Below are positions 26,852-37,541 of a stretch of DNA of 64,000 nt, one piece after another; the stretch's first letter is position 1, and the number at the start of each line of letters is the position of its first letter. This DNA is from Paracoccus onubensis (lineage in GTDB: Bacteria > Pseudomonadota > Alphaproteobacteria > Rhodobacterales > Rhodobacteraceae): NCBI RefSeq assembly GCF_003591515.1, contig NZ_QZCG01000007.1, forward strand, positions 124,001-188,000. Direction: 5' to 3'. The notes under the pieces are model-generated. The model was given only the letters and a program-made list of their open reading frames with translations. It ran no database searches and was not told where the DNA came from. The position numbers were made by a program, and so were the translations under genes.

Positions 26852-27817
26852 ATGAGTGCGTTCAGGACATTGTTGTTTTCGGCTGCGACCATCACCGCAA
26901 TGGCGGGGGCGGCCTTTGCTCAGACCGACTGGCCGGACCAGACCGTCAACGTGATCATCGGCGCCAGTCCCGGCGGTGACACCGATTTCAACGCCCGCAC
27001 CTTTGCCCGCTATTTCGAGCAGGTGACAGGCACGTCCATGGTCATCACCAACATGCCTGGTGGTGGCGCGACGATTGCCACCACAGCCGTGCGCGATGCT
27101 GCCCCTGACGGTTCCACGATCCTGTTTGGCCATACCGGCCATCTGATCGTGACCGAGGTTTCGGGTCTGGCCGATTATGGCATCGATGATTTTGAAATCT
27201 GCTGCATTCCGGCAGTGGATCAAGGTGCCGTTTTCGTAACCAGTGCGCAATCCGGGATCACTTCAGTCGAGGATCTGGTGAAGCGCACGAAAGATGATCC
27301 GGATGCGGTGATCTATGGCACCGAAATCGGGGGCTATTCGCATCTGCAAGGTCTTCTGTTCATGAACGAGACAGGCGCCGATATGCGCCTTGTCGATACC
27401 GGCTCGGCTGCCGAAAAGATCGCGTCGCTGCTTGGTGGCCGCGTTCACGTGGCCGGTATCGCCTATGGGGCTGTCCAGGATTATCACGAATCCGGCCAGA
27501 TGGTGGTGCTTGGCCAGCCCAATGCGGAACGCAATCCGCTTCTGGGAGATATCCCCACCTTTGCCGAGCAGGGTGTCGATTTCGTGATGAACAATCCGTA
27601 TATCATTGCTTTCCCGAAAGGAACCGATGAGGCGATCGTTGAGCGCATGGCGGAAATCTCGGCCGAGATTTCCGATATCCCGGAATACGCAGCCGATCTG
27701 GAACAGGGCTTCCGTCAGCCCGTGCTTTCCTATGGGCACGAGGAATCGATCGAATTACTGAGCACGCTTCGCGACAATTACATGCAGTATCGCGACGCGT
27801 TGCAATCTTCTCGCTGA
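26852..27817 (+). CDS. tctC: Tripartite tricarboxylate transporter solute-binding protein (TctC/Bug family)
   Basis: The protein has 321 residues from the ATG at 26852 (GGGAGGAGAG upstream). The signal peptide MSAFRTLLFSAATITAMAGA is followed by a Bug-family receptor: WPDQTVNVIIGASPGGDTDF, then VITNMPGGGATIATTAV, PDGSTILFGHTGHLIV, and a late GIAYGAVQDYHESGQMVVLG. Periplasmic receptor for a carboxylate, working with the TctB and TctA genes that follow. Located behind the palindromic operator as first gene of the operon. The carboxylate is not identifiable; the following dehydratase suggests a sugar acid. Confidence 0.9.
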   Translation: MSAFRTLLFSAATITAMAGAAFAQTDWPDQTVNVIIGASPGGDTDFNARTFARYFEQVTGTSMVITNMPGGGATIATTAVRDAAPDGSTILFGHTGHLIVTEVSGLADYGIDDFEICCIPAVDQGAVFVTSAQSGITSVEDLVKRTKDDPDAVIYGTEIGGYSHLQGLLFMNETGADMRLVDTGSAAEKIASLLGGRVHVAGIAYGAVQDYHESGQMVVLGQPNAERNPLLGDIPTFAEQGVDFVMNNPYIIAFPKGTDEAIVERMAEISAEISDIPEYAADLEQGFRQPVLSYGHEESIELLSTLRDNYMQYRDALQSSR

Positions 27818-27887
27818 AAACCGATGAGCCTGTGTCCGGCCCGTTCGGACGCATAATCTGCGAACTGTCTGACAAAGCGGATCAATC

Positions 27888-28427
27888 ATGGCGAAATCCA
27901 GAACGAAGGGCCTTGTGGTCGGTGCCACCATGTTCGTCACGGGCCTTCTCTATTTTCTACTCGCATCCCGCATTCCGGGCAGCGGCGGCGTGGATGCCAG
28001 CTTCTTTCCTCATATGCTTTCAATCGGAATGATCCTGCTGGGAGCGATTCATCTGCTTCAAAGCTGGCGCCAGCCTGTTGCGGCAATGCCGCAGGAAATG
28101 TCGGACGATATCGTCGAACAAGCCCGCGCCACCGCTGAAGATGAGGACGCACTCGCCGGGGAAATGGCTCCGGATTATCTGAGTGTCGTTCTTTCGCTTT
28201 TGCTGATCGGTTTTTTCGTGCTGCTGATGCGACCCATCGGGTTCATCTTCGCCGCCTCAATCTACCTCTTCCTGCAAATCGCGCTGCTCAGTCCATCGGG
28301 CAAGCCTATTCCTTGGTTTCGGCTGGCACTGATGGCTGTGGTGGTCTCGGCCGCGATCTTCTTCCTTTTCCGCTATGGCTTCAGCCTGATGCTTCCGGCG
28401 GGACCGCTGACCCCATTTCTGTCCTGA
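27888..28427 (+). CDS. tctB: Tripartite tricarboxylate transporter small membrane subunit (TctB)
   Basis: The protein has 179 residues with four hydrophobic segments (about residues 7-22, 40-58, 95-130 split in two, and 140-165), the usual TctB topology. An acidic, Gln/Glu-rich stretch in the middle (EMSDDIVEQARATAEDEDAL) forms the connecting loop. TctB proteins diverge strongly, so size, helices and position between tctC and tctA carry the assignment. Starts 70 bp after tctC and ends 12 bp before tctA. Confidence 0.85.
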   Translation: MAKSRTKGLVVGATMFVTGLLYFLLASRIPGSGGVDASFFPHMLSIGMILLGAIHLLQSWRQPVAAMPQEMSDDIVEQARATAEDEDALAGEMAPDYLSVVLSLLLIGFFVLLMRPIGFIFAASIYLFLQIALLSPSGKPIPWFRLALMAVVVSAAIFFLFRYGFSLMLPAGPLTPFLS

Positions 28428-28439
28428 GGAGCGTAGACC

Positions 28440-29948
28440 ATGGTCGATCTTTTCGCCGCCGGCCTTCTCGCCGCAATTCAGCCTCAGATGCTGCTGCTGA
28501 TATTTCTGGGCGTCGTCGTGGGCATCATCTTCGGATCCATCCCGGGCCTGACTGCCGTCATGGCCATCGCGCTGTGTTTGCCCATGACCTACGGCATGGC
28601 GCCCGCTGCGGGCATGTCACTGCTGGTCGCGCTTTTCGTCGGCGCGACCTCGGGCGGGCTCATCGCGGCAATTCTTCTCAAGATTCCCGGCACGCCGTCC
28701 TCCATCGCCACCACTTTCGATGGTGGCCCGATGATGGAAAAGGGCGAGGGGGTGAAGGCACTGGGGGCAGGGATCGTCTTTTCCTTCATCGGAACGATCC
28801 TGTCGATCATAGCACTTGTCTTCGTCGCGCCGGCGCTTGCGCGCGTGGCGCTGTCATTCGGACCACATGAATATTTCGCGATTGCAATCTTCTCGCTGAC
28901 ATTGATCGCGACGCTTTCCTCGGGCTCGATGACGATGGGCATCTTTTCGGGGCTGGTGGGCTTTGCGGTTTCGACCGTGGGAATCGCCCCCGTCGATGCG
29001 ACCCGCCGTTTTACCTTCGGCATGGTCGAGTTGAATTCGGGGTTCTCGATCCTCGCAGTACTGGTCGGAATGTTCGCCATCGCCGAGGTGATCAAGGTGG
29101 CTGAAGCTGGCCGTGCAGGAAGCAACATAAGGATCACAGCTCCTGTCATGAAAGGCGTGAAGGGTTTCGGCTTCAGCATGAAGGAGTTCTTCGAACAATT
29201 GCCCAATGGCTTCCGTTCCGCGGTCATCGGTATTGTCATCGGCATCCTTCCGGGGATCGGTGCAGGCACCTCGAACATCCTTGCCTATATCGCCGCCCGC
29301 TCGCGTTCCAGGACGCCCGAGGAATTCGGCAAGGGCACGCTTGAAGGGGTCGTGGCCCCCGAAGCCGCCAACAATGCGGGGATCGGCGGTGCAATGATCC
29401 CACTGCTGACGCTGGGTATTCCCGGCGATGCCGTGACGGCGATCCTGCTGGGCGGGTTGATGATGCATGGTATCCAGCCGGGTCCAATGCTGTTCGTGAC
29501 GCAGGCCGATCTGGTTTACACGATCTTCGCCGCACTTACGGTTTCGGCAATCGTGATGCTGATTGTCGAGTTCTACGGGTTGCGCATCTTCGTAAAGCTG
29601 CTGGCCATTCCGCGCCATATCCTGCTGCCGATGATCCTCGTCCTGTGTGCCGTAGGTGCGTTCGGCCTTGCCAGCCGCATCTTCGACATCTGGACGGTGC
29701 TGGGGTTCGGTATCCTCGGCTATGCCTTCGTCAAGGCGGGTATCCCCACCGCGCCCTTCATCATCGGCTTCATCCTTGGGCCGATGGCTGAAACAAATTT
29801 CCGGCGCGGGCTTCAATTGTCGCAGGGTGATTATACCGGCTTCCTGACCAACCCGATTTCCGGAGCCTTCCTCGCGCTGGCCGCTCTTTCGATCATCTGG
29901 CAGATCTGGTCGGGAATGCGAAAGCGGCCTGCCCGGACAAGCAGTTGA
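28440..29948 (+). CDS. tctA: Tripartite tricarboxylate transporter large membrane subunit (TctA)
   Basis: The protein has 502 residues, standard TctA size, with about 11-12 membrane helices. Both family repeats are present: GSIPGLTAVMAIALCLPMTY in the first half and GILPGIGAGTSNILAYIAAR in the second, then the signature PEAANNAGIGGAMIPLLTLG and IPGDAVTAILLGGLMMHGIQ. This is the channel subunit, coupled to ion gradients. SD GAGGAGC precedes the ATG. The next gene starts 51 bp downstream. Confidence 0.95.
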   Translation: MVDLFAAGLLAAIQPQMLLLIFLGVVVGIIFGSIPGLTAVMAIALCLPMTYGMAPAAGMSLLVALFVGATSGGLIAAILLKIPGTPSSIATTFDGGPMMEKGEGVKALGAGIVFSFIGTILSIIALVFVAPALARVALSFGPHEYFAIAIFSLTLIATLSSGSMTMGIFSGLVGFAVSTVGIAPVDATRRFTFGMVELNSGFSILAVLVGMFAIAEVIKVAEAGRAGSNIRITAPVMKGVKGFGFSMKEFFEQLPNGFRSAVIGIVIGILPGIGAGTSNILAYIAARSRSRTPEEFGKGTLEGVVAPEAANNAGIGGAMIPLLTLGIPGDAVTAILLGGLMMHGIQPGPMLFVTQADLVYTIFAALTVSAIVMLIVEFYGLRIFVKLLAIPRHILLPMILVLCAVGAFGLASRIFDIWTVLGFGILGYAFVKAGIPTAPFIIGFILGPMAETNFRRGLQLSQGDYTGFLTNPISGAFLALAALSIIWQIWSGMRKRPARTSS

Positions 29949-29998
29949 TTCCCGACCTGCACGCCGCCATGGTGGCGGGCCGATCCAACGGAGACAAG

Positions 29999-31741
<1,743 letters not shown>

Positions 31742-31750
31742 GGCGACGCC

Positions 31751-32653
31751 ATGACAGAAGACATTCTTGGAAACGCGCTGGGCGGTATCTCGGGCATTCT
31801 CGTGACGCCCTATGACAAGGACGGGGAAATTGCCCCGGCGCGTCTTGCCCCCATTCTTGATCGGGCGCTTGGCGCGGGCGTCCATATGCCCGTCGTGAAC
31901 GGCAATACCGGTGAGTTCTATGCCCTGACCACCGACGAAGCCGTAACGATGGTGCAGGAGGTGGCCGGACTGGTCGGAGGACGCGCACCGCTGTTGTCAG
32001 GCGTCGGGCGGGGGATCCGGGACGCGCAGCGTCTGGCCCGGGCCTCGGCGGATGCGGGCGCGGCGGCCCTGATGATCCATCAGCCTCCCGATCCTTTCGT
32101 GGCTCCTCGCGGGATCGTCGATTATCTCAAGGCCGTAGCCGATGCGTCGGGCGGGTTGCCGATGATGGTCTATCTGCGCAACGACGCCATTGGCACGAAG
32201 GCGATCGTGGAACTGGTTTCGCTGCCCGAGGTTCGCGGCGTCAAATGGGCGACTCCGAATCCGCTGAAACTGTCCGAGGCGATTGCCGCTTCCGATCCTT
32301 CGATCACCTGGGTGGGCGGGTTGGCCGAAATCTGGGCACCTGCGTTTTATGCTGTCGGTGCGCGCGGGTTCACGTCGGGGTTGATCAATGTCTGGCCCGA
32401 AATGTCCATGGCGATTCACGCGGCGTTGGAAGCGGGCGATTATGCCGGGGCCAATGCTCTTATCGCGAAAATGCGCGTCTTCGAGGAAATCCGTGCCGAG
32501 GAAATGAACGGCACCAACGTCACCGGCGTCAAGGCCGCATTGTTGGGAATGGGACTGGATTGCGGCCCGACCCGCCCGCCTTCGGCCTGGCCGTTGACCC
32601 CATCGCAGCAGGAACGGCTTGACGTCTTTCTGAAAACCCATGTTCTCAAGTGA
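31751..32653 (+). CDS. DapA-family lyase/dehydratase for a 2-keto-3-deoxy acid
   Basis: The protein has 300 residues in a class I aldolase TIM barrel of the DHDPS/NAL family. GNTGEFYALTTDEAV matches the substrate-carboxylate loop, YLRNDA carries the position of the active-site Tyr, and the Schiff-base Lys is in VRGVKWATPNP (near residue 166). Family members in sugar-acid operons are 2-keto-3-deoxy-pentonate/hexonate aldolases or dehydratases, which suits the dehydratase just upstream (9 bp). A biosynthetic DapA role is unlikely here. Aldolase versus dehydratase cannot be decided by eye. Confidence 0.85.
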   Translation: MTEDILGNALGGISGILVTPYDKDGEIAPARLAPILDRALGAGVHMPVVNGNTGEFYALTTDEAVTMVQEVAGLVGGRAPLLSGVGRGIRDAQRLARASADAGAAALMIHQPPDPFVAPRGIVDYLKAVADASGGLPMMVYLRNDAIGTKAIVELVSLPEVRGVKWATPNPLKLSEAIAASDPSITWVGGLAEIWAPAFYAVGARGFTSGLINVWPEMSMAIHAALEAGDYAGANALIAKMRVFEEIRAEEMNGTNVTGVKAALLGMGLDCGPTRPPSAWPLTPSQQERLDVFLKTHVLK

Positions 32654-32660
32654 GGCCCCG

Positions 32661-33386
32661 ATGAGCAATCATATCCTTTCCGAAGAAACCCGCGCGAAGC
32701 TGAAGAAGATCTCGACCGCCTCGATCGCGACGGCGCTGTTCAAGCGCGGGCTGCGCAACCAGTTCATCCAGGGCGTCGTGCCGGTCGCACCCAAGGATGA
32801 GAACATGGTCGGGCCTGCTTTTACGCTGCGCTATATCCCCGCGCGCGAGGATCGGAACCCGATCACCGTCTTCCGCAATGCCGACCATCCGCAGCGCGTC
32901 GCCATCGAGACCTGCCCGGCGGGACATGTGCTGGTCATGGATGGCCGGAAGGATGCCCGTGCCGCGACGGCGGGATCGATCCTGATCACCCGGCTGGCGC
33001 TTCGCGGTGCGGCGGGTGTGGTGACGGATGCGGGCATGCGCGACGCGGAAGGTATCGGCAAGCTGGATATGCCCGCCTATTTCGCCAAATCTTCGGCCCC
33101 GACCAACCTGACACACCACGAAGCGCTGGATATCGATGTCCCCATCTCCTGTGGTGATGCGCCGGTCTTTCCGGGCGACGTGATGGTGGGCGACAAGGAC
33201 GGGGTGATGGTGATCCCCGCCCATCTGGCCGATGAGATCGCCGAGGAATGTACCGGAATGGAAAGCTTCGAGGATTTCGTTATGGAAGAGGTGCAGGCCG
33301 GTTCTCCGATCATCGGACTCTATCCTGTCACCAAGGACGAGAACCTGAAGAAATATCAGGATTGGCGCACCCGGACCGGCCGTTGA
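32661..33386 (+). CDS. RraA-family protein (aldolase/decarboxylase-like)
   Basis: The protein has 241 residues; start ATG 32661, 7 bp after the lyase gene. The RraA / 4-hydroxy-4-methyl-2-oxoglutarate aldolase fold is shown by LKKISTASIATALFKRGLRN, GPAFTLRYIP, then GVVTDAGMRDAEGI, where RD is the metal/substrate motif, and a GDVMVGDKDGVMVIP segment. Family members cleave or decarboxylate 2-keto acids; the RNase-E-inhibitor role belongs to a minority. As the last gene of a sugar-acid operon it is probably catabolic. Confidence 0.85.
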   Translation: MSNHILSEETRAKLKKISTASIATALFKRGLRNQFIQGVVPVAPKDENMVGPAFTLRYIPAREDRNPITVFRNADHPQRVAIETCPAGHVLVMDGRKDARAATAGSILITRLALRGAAGVVTDAGMRDAEGIGKLDMPAYFAKSSAPTNLTHHEALDIDVPISCGDAPVFPGDVMVGDKDGVMVIPAHLADEIAEECTGMESFEDFVMEEVQAGSPIIGLYPVTKDENLKKYQDWRTRTGR

Positions 33387-33393
33387 AGATCCG

Positions 33394-33421
33394 GGAAGGC
33401 GGTTTTTTCCTGCCGCCTTCC
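33394..33421 (+). terminator. Strong hairpin after the sugar-acid operon
   Basis: Perfect 9-bp arms GGAAGGCGG and CCGCCTTCC with a 10-nt T-rich loop, 7 bp after the RraA stop. The T-run lies in the loop rather than after the stem, so it is either a 3' stabiliser or an atypical terminator. Confidence 0.5.
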
Positions 33422-33668
33422 TCTGCCGTCACAGGATGGGCCCACTCGGTGGGCGAATAAAGGAATACCGCAGACAGGATCGCGTCTCTCTGGAAATGCG
33501 CAGCCCTGAATGAAATCCTCATAGCTTGCTTGCCGCGTCATCCGCCTTGATGGCCAAAGATTGCCCGGCTGGGAATTCACCGTGGCCTTCGAATATCTGG
33601 CCGCATAACATGCGCCTGGCCATCACCTGGATCTGGTAAACTTGCGGACGACAGAGGGGAAAACCGCG

Positions 33669-35141
33669 ATGAGCAAACGTATCGCTGTGGGAGGATTCCT
33701 CCACGAGACGAACACATTCGCGCCAACCAAGGCTGCTCTTGCAGATTTCGAGCGCGGCGGGGGCTCTGGCCCGATGGCCCGGGGGAAGGAAATCTTTACC
33801 CGTTCCGGCAAAAGCAATCAGGGCATCATGGGCGCCATCGATCACGCCCGTGCACAAGGATGGGACATCGTGCCGACGATCTGGTGTGCCGCCAGCCCCT
33901 CTGCGCATACCACAGAAGAAGCGTTCGAAACCGTGTCCGGCGAAATGATCGAACGGATCGCGTCGGCGCTTCCTCTGGATGGTATTTATCTTGATCTTCA
34001 TGGCGCAATGGTCTGTGAACATCTGGATGATGGCGAAGGCGAATTGCTCAAGCGCCTCCGTGCTCGCGTGGGCGAGGTGCCAATCGTGGTCAGCCTGGAC
34101 CTGCACGCTAATGTCACGCCATTGATGGTGGAAATGGCGGATGTATTGGACAGTTACCGCACCTATCCGCATGTGGATATGTTCACGACGGGAAAGCGCT
34201 GCGGTGAAATCCTCGGCCGGCTGATGGATGGGGAAAAAAATGAAAAGGCTTATCTTCAGGCGCCCTTTCTCACGGCGATTTCCTGGCAAAGCACCGACGA
34301 AGAACCGGCGAAAGGTCTTTATGCAAAAGCCGCGCGACTGGCCGACAGCCTTCTTTCGGTCAGCTTCAACATGGGCTTTCCCGCTGCGGACTTCCCCGAT
34401 TGCGGAATGAGCGTCACTGCCTATGGCGCGGGTGCGGGCGAGGCGGCGCAGGCACTGATGGATCGTGTCATGGCTGCGGAACCGGCCTTTGTCGGGGAAG
34501 TTCTCACGCCGGATGAAGCCGTTGCAAAGGCACGGCTGCTCGCAGGCGACATGCCGGTCATCATCGCCGATACCCAGGACAATCCCGGGGCAGGCGGTGA
34601 CGCCAATACGACGGGAATGCTTCACGCACTTATCCGGAACGATGCGCGGAATGCACTCATCGGCGGCATCTATGATCCGGACGCCGCTCTTGCCGCTCAT
34701 GCCGCAGGGGTCGGCGCCACGATCCGGCTTTCTTTAGGCGGCCAATCGGGAGGCGACGCACCTGTCGAAGCGGAATTCTTCGTCGAGGCGGTCTCGGACG
34801 GAAAATTCCTTGCCAAAGGGCCTTACTATGGGGTCGGGCCGATGGATCTCGGGCCCTGTGCGGTGCTGCGGATCGGTGATGTGCGGATCTGCGTCATTTC
34901 CCTCAAGGCGCAAATGGCCGAACGGGAAATGTTCCGCCATCTCGGCCTGATCCCCGAGCAAGCGCGGGTAATTGTTGTGAAGAGTTCGGTTCACTTCCGC
35001 GCCGATTTTTCGCCGATCGCTTCGGCGATCCTCGTGGCGGCGGCGGCGGGGCCTATGGCGGTCGATCCGGCCTCGCTTCCCTGGGAACGGCTGCGGAAGG
35101 GTCTTCGTCTTTCTCCGCTTGGTGATGCTTTTGGCGAATGA
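33669..35141 (+). CDS. M81-family metallopeptidase (MlrC-like)
   Basis: The protein has 490 residues from the ATG at 33669 (AGAGGGG upstream). It has the MlrC N-terminal metal domain: RIAVGGFLHETNTFAPT, then GIYLDLHGAMVCEHLDDGEG, VSLDLHANVTPLM and SYRTYPHVDMFTTG, giving the Asp/His zinc ligands. DTQDNPGAGGDANTTGML and the C-terminal VIVVKSSVHFRADFSPIA belong to the MlrC C-terminal domain. MlrC cleaves linear peptides in microcystin breakdown; most relatives have unknown amide substrates. It stands alone, 282 bp after the sugar-acid operon. Confidence 0.9.
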   Translation: MSKRIAVGGFLHETNTFAPTKAALADFERGGGSGPMARGKEIFTRSGKSNQGIMGAIDHARAQGWDIVPTIWCAASPSAHTTEEAFETVSGEMIERIASALPLDGIYLDLHGAMVCEHLDDGEGELLKRLRARVGEVPIVVSLDLHANVTPLMVEMADVLDSYRTYPHVDMFTTGKRCGEILGRLMDGEKNEKAYLQAPFLTAISWQSTDEEPAKGLYAKAARLADSLLSVSFNMGFPAADFPDCGMSVTAYGAGAGEAAQALMDRVMAAEPAFVGEVLTPDEAVAKARLLAGDMPVIIADTQDNPGAGGDANTTGMLHALIRNDARNALIGGIYDPDAALAAHAAGVGATIRLSLGGQSGGDAPVEAEFFVEAVSDGKFLAKGPYYGVGPMDLGPCAVLRIGDVRICVISLKAQMAEREMFRHLGLIPEQARVIVVKSSVHFRADFSPIASAILVAAAAGPMAVDPASLPWERLRKGLRLSPLGDAFGE

Positions 35142-35257
35142 GATCGATATCTGACCCGATAATCGCTGCCGGGACCCGGCGCCTGTGCGCATCGGATCCC
35201 GGTCGGCGGTTCCACCATCCAGCAGATTACAAGTTCTGGCTGATGTGAGTGTCCGGA

Positions 35258-35277
35258 TTTCGGGGGATAGCCCGAAA
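35258..35277. terminator. Candidate bidirectional terminator hairpin
   Basis: TTTCGGG-GGATAG-CCCGAAA, perfect 7-bp arms with T-rich and A-rich flanks. It lies between the convergent M81 peptidase and TetR genes, where a shared terminator is expected. Confidence 0.45.
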
Positions 35278-35356
35278 ACGCCATCTCTCAAGACTAACCG
35301 CAGGCTATACATCCATCTTCCCAGCTTGAACGATCAAGGCAAAACACGTCCGCGGA

Positions 35357-36076
35357 TCATTCTTTCCCGGTATGAGGGGGCGCATAGGCGACCAGAAAGC
35401 GCGAAACGCGCCGCTCGACCAGCGCATCGATTTCCGCATCTGTAAATGGCGGAACCATCAAAAGAGCCCGGCGTTGCAGGCCCGCCAGCAGCAGGTCAAC
35501 GAATTCCGCGCCGGCCTCCTTGCAATCATCGATCACCAGATCCCCCTGGGAACAGCGCAGTTCGAAATATTCCCCAAGAAGCAGAATCGTCCGCATCGGT
35601 CCCGCCGCATAGATATTGCGCGCAAGATCGGGGAATGTTTCAGCTGCACCGATCATCATGCGCATCGCAGCCAGAACCTCACGCTCCAGCAGCGCCTCGA
35701 TCATCCGCCGCGCGATGAGGCACAGCTCTTCCTCGACAGGGCCGACCCCGACACCGATCCGGCGTACCGTCTCGTGCATCCTGCCGCATTCCTTCAGGAC
35801 CAGAGCATTGAACATGGATTCCTTGTTGTCGAAATACACGTAAAGCGTGCCCTTCGAGACCTTCGCCGCGCGGGCGACATCCTGCATCGACGTACCTTCA
35901 AAACCCTTGCTCAGGAACATCTTGCGCGCGCCATCAAGGATTTGCCGCCGCTTCGGATTGTCCTTGTCTTCTCCCGCGGCATTATCGGCCGGCAAAGAAA
36001 CGTCCGTATTGCTGGTTTTTTCATTCACGACAGTCTTCGGCCCCGGATTATGGCATTGCGACGAAAGGTAGCGCAC
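35357..36076 (-). CDS. TetR-family repressor of the efflux operon
   Basis: The protein has 239 residues if started at the GTG at 36076, which has AGGAGGG upstream; another GTG (VNEK) lies 16 codons in. The first ~45 residues are disordered-looking. The HTH follows: RRQILDGARKMFLSKGFEGT, SMQDVARAAKVSKGTLYVYF, DNKESMFNALV. The C-terminal helical domain is AefR-like (LIARRMIEALLEREVLAAMR). It is divergent from the HlyD/EmrB pair, with a 23-bp palindrome between them. Repression of the pump relieved by its substrate is inferred. Confidence 0.88.
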   Translation of the reverse strand: MRYLSSQCHNPGPKTVVNEKTSNTDVSLPADNAAGEDKDNPKRRQILDGARKMFLSKGFEGTSMQDVARAAKVSKGTLYVYFDNKESMFNALVLKECGRMHETVRRIGVGVGPVEEELCLIARRMIEALLEREVLAAMRMMIGAAETFPDLARNIYAAGPMRTILLLGEYFELRCSQGDLVIDDCKEAGAEFVDLLLAGLQRRALLMVPPFTDAEIDALVERRVSRFLVAYAPPHTGKE

Positions 36077-36199
36077 CGCTTCTGGTTCCCTCCTACCTCA
36101 GTATCCGGAATGCGATCAACGCATCCGGTCAGAAAGCAGCATATATGTCCGATGATCGGACCTCACCCTTGCGCGTAAATACAAGATCATCAGATTGGC

Positions 36200-36222
36200 A
36201 TTGACCGAACCGTTCGGTCAAT
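36200..36222. promoter_or_regulatory. 23-bp perfect palindromic TetR operator
   Basis: ATTGACCGAAC-C-GTTCGGTCAAT has perfect 11-bp arms around one base. It resembles the (T)TGACCG/CGGTCA-type sites seen for AcrR/NalC-like TetR repressors. Located 124 bp upstream of the tetR start and 93 bp upstream of the hlyD-type start, in the divergent promoter region. Confidence 0.75.
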
Positions 36223-36314
36223 ACTATTATTTCCGCATTACTCATCCCATTTCCACGGATATCCGGCAGTACCAACTGCCATCCAGACAAAATCCGGGCA
36301 GAGAGAACTATCTA

Positions 36315-37538
36315 ATGGCTTCAACCACGGACGATGAAGTTCCGGATGACGCGCCGCAGAATGCTGCGCAGGCCCCTCGGCCCAAATCCGGCAAGGCGAA
36401 ACGCATCCTTGTGATATTGGCGGTCATGGCATTGGCCGTGATCGGATATGAGGGCTGGCACTGGTTCAGTTTCGGCCGCTTTCACGAGGAAACGGACGAC
36501 GCCTATCTGCAGGCCAGCCTGATCATCCTGCAAGCGCGGGAAACCGGTTATATTTCCGAAGTGACGGTCGAGCCGAACGCCCCGGTCCAGAAAGATCAGG
36601 TGCTCGCCCGGATTGACCCCGATGATTACCGGCTTGCACTGGAGAATGCGGAAAACAGCCTATCCTCTGCGAAAAGTGCGGCGGTGCAGCTCAGGGCGCA
36701 GATCGATTCGGGTCATGCGGCTGTCGAACAGGCGCAGGCGGCCCTGACAGCGGCGCGGGCAACCAATGATGGCGCGCAGAAAGCATATCGGCGCGCGCAA
36801 GAGCTGCAAACCACCCGGGCGGGCACTCAGGCCACGACCGATGCCGCCGAGGCCACGGCAAAATCCGCGGCGGCTCAGGTGCAAAGCGCCAAGGCCGCAC
36901 TGGCCCAGGCAAAGGCCGAGCTTGTCGTCCTGAAGGCCAGGTATGACGGTGCAGAGCTTGACATCAAGGCCGCGGAAACCGGCGTAAAGCAGGCCAGGCG
37001 CGATCTGAGCTTTACCGAAATCCGCGCGCCGTTCACCGGCATCCTGACCGCGCGCGAGATCGAGCCCGGTTCCTATGTCACCGCCGGCAGCCGTATCGGT
37101 ACATTGGTCCCCGTCGGTGAAATTTATGCCGAGGCGAATTTCAAGGAAACCCAGATCGCGGGTATACGTCCCGGGGCAGAGGTGTCGCTGCAAGTCGATG
37201 CCTGGCCGGAAGAAACCCTGCATGGGACGGTCCAAAGCCTGTCCGCAGGCACTGGGCAGGTCTTCAGCCTGCTGCCTTCTTCCAATGCGACCGGCAATTT
37301 CACCAAGGTCGTGCAGCGCGTTCCGGTACGGATCGTGATCGATGCGCAGGACCGCGCGCGCCTGCCGTTGCGTCCGGGCATGTCCGTCATCGCCGAAATC
37401 GATACCCGCACCGGCCGGGATGAACCACTGCTGCCTGCGCCGCACCCCGGCAGCCCGGGAAAAGGCGACATGCCGGACAGCCCGGAGATAAGTGCAATCG
37501 ACAAATCCGGGGTCACGGTCGCGCAGCATGGCGGCTGA
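36315..37538 (+). CDS. HlyD/EmrA-family membrane fusion protein
   Basis: The protein has 407 residues from the ATG at 36315; the open frame extends upstream across the operator, which is not credible as coding. One membrane helix (about residues 31-48) follows a cytoplasmic tail. The barrel half TDDAYLQASLIILQARETGY precedes a long alanine/glutamine-rich coiled-coil (about 105-220) and the returning lipoyl strand RAPFTGILTAREIEPGSYV near residue 236. It bridges the inner-membrane MFS pump to an outer-membrane channel. The pump gene starts 3 bp downstream. No TolC-like gene is nearby. Confidence 0.9.
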   Translation: MASTTDDEVPDDAPQNAAQAPRPKSGKAKRILVILAVMALAVIGYEGWHWFSFGRFHEETDDAYLQASLIILQARETGYISEVTVEPNAPVQKDQVLARIDPDDYRLALENAENSLSSAKSAAVQLRAQIDSGHAAVEQAQAALTAARATNDGAQKAYRRAQELQTTRAGTQATTDAAEATAKSAAAQVQSAKAALAQAKAELVVLKARYDGAELDIKAAETGVKQARRDLSFTEIRAPFTGILTAREIEPGSYVTAGSRIGTLVPVGEIYAEANFKETQIAGIRPGAEVSLQVDAWPEETLHGTVQSLSAGTGQVFSLLPSSNATGNFTKVVQRVPVRIVIDAQDRARLPLRPGMSVIAEIDTRTGRDEPLLPAPHPGSPGKGDMPDSPEISAIDKSGVTVAQHGG

Positions 37539-37541
37539 TCC

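Noticed and set aside
36195..36314. Upstream extension of the HlyD-like frame
   Set aside because: It would put the start codon within the tetR operator region, and the residues do not resemble an HlyD N-terminus.
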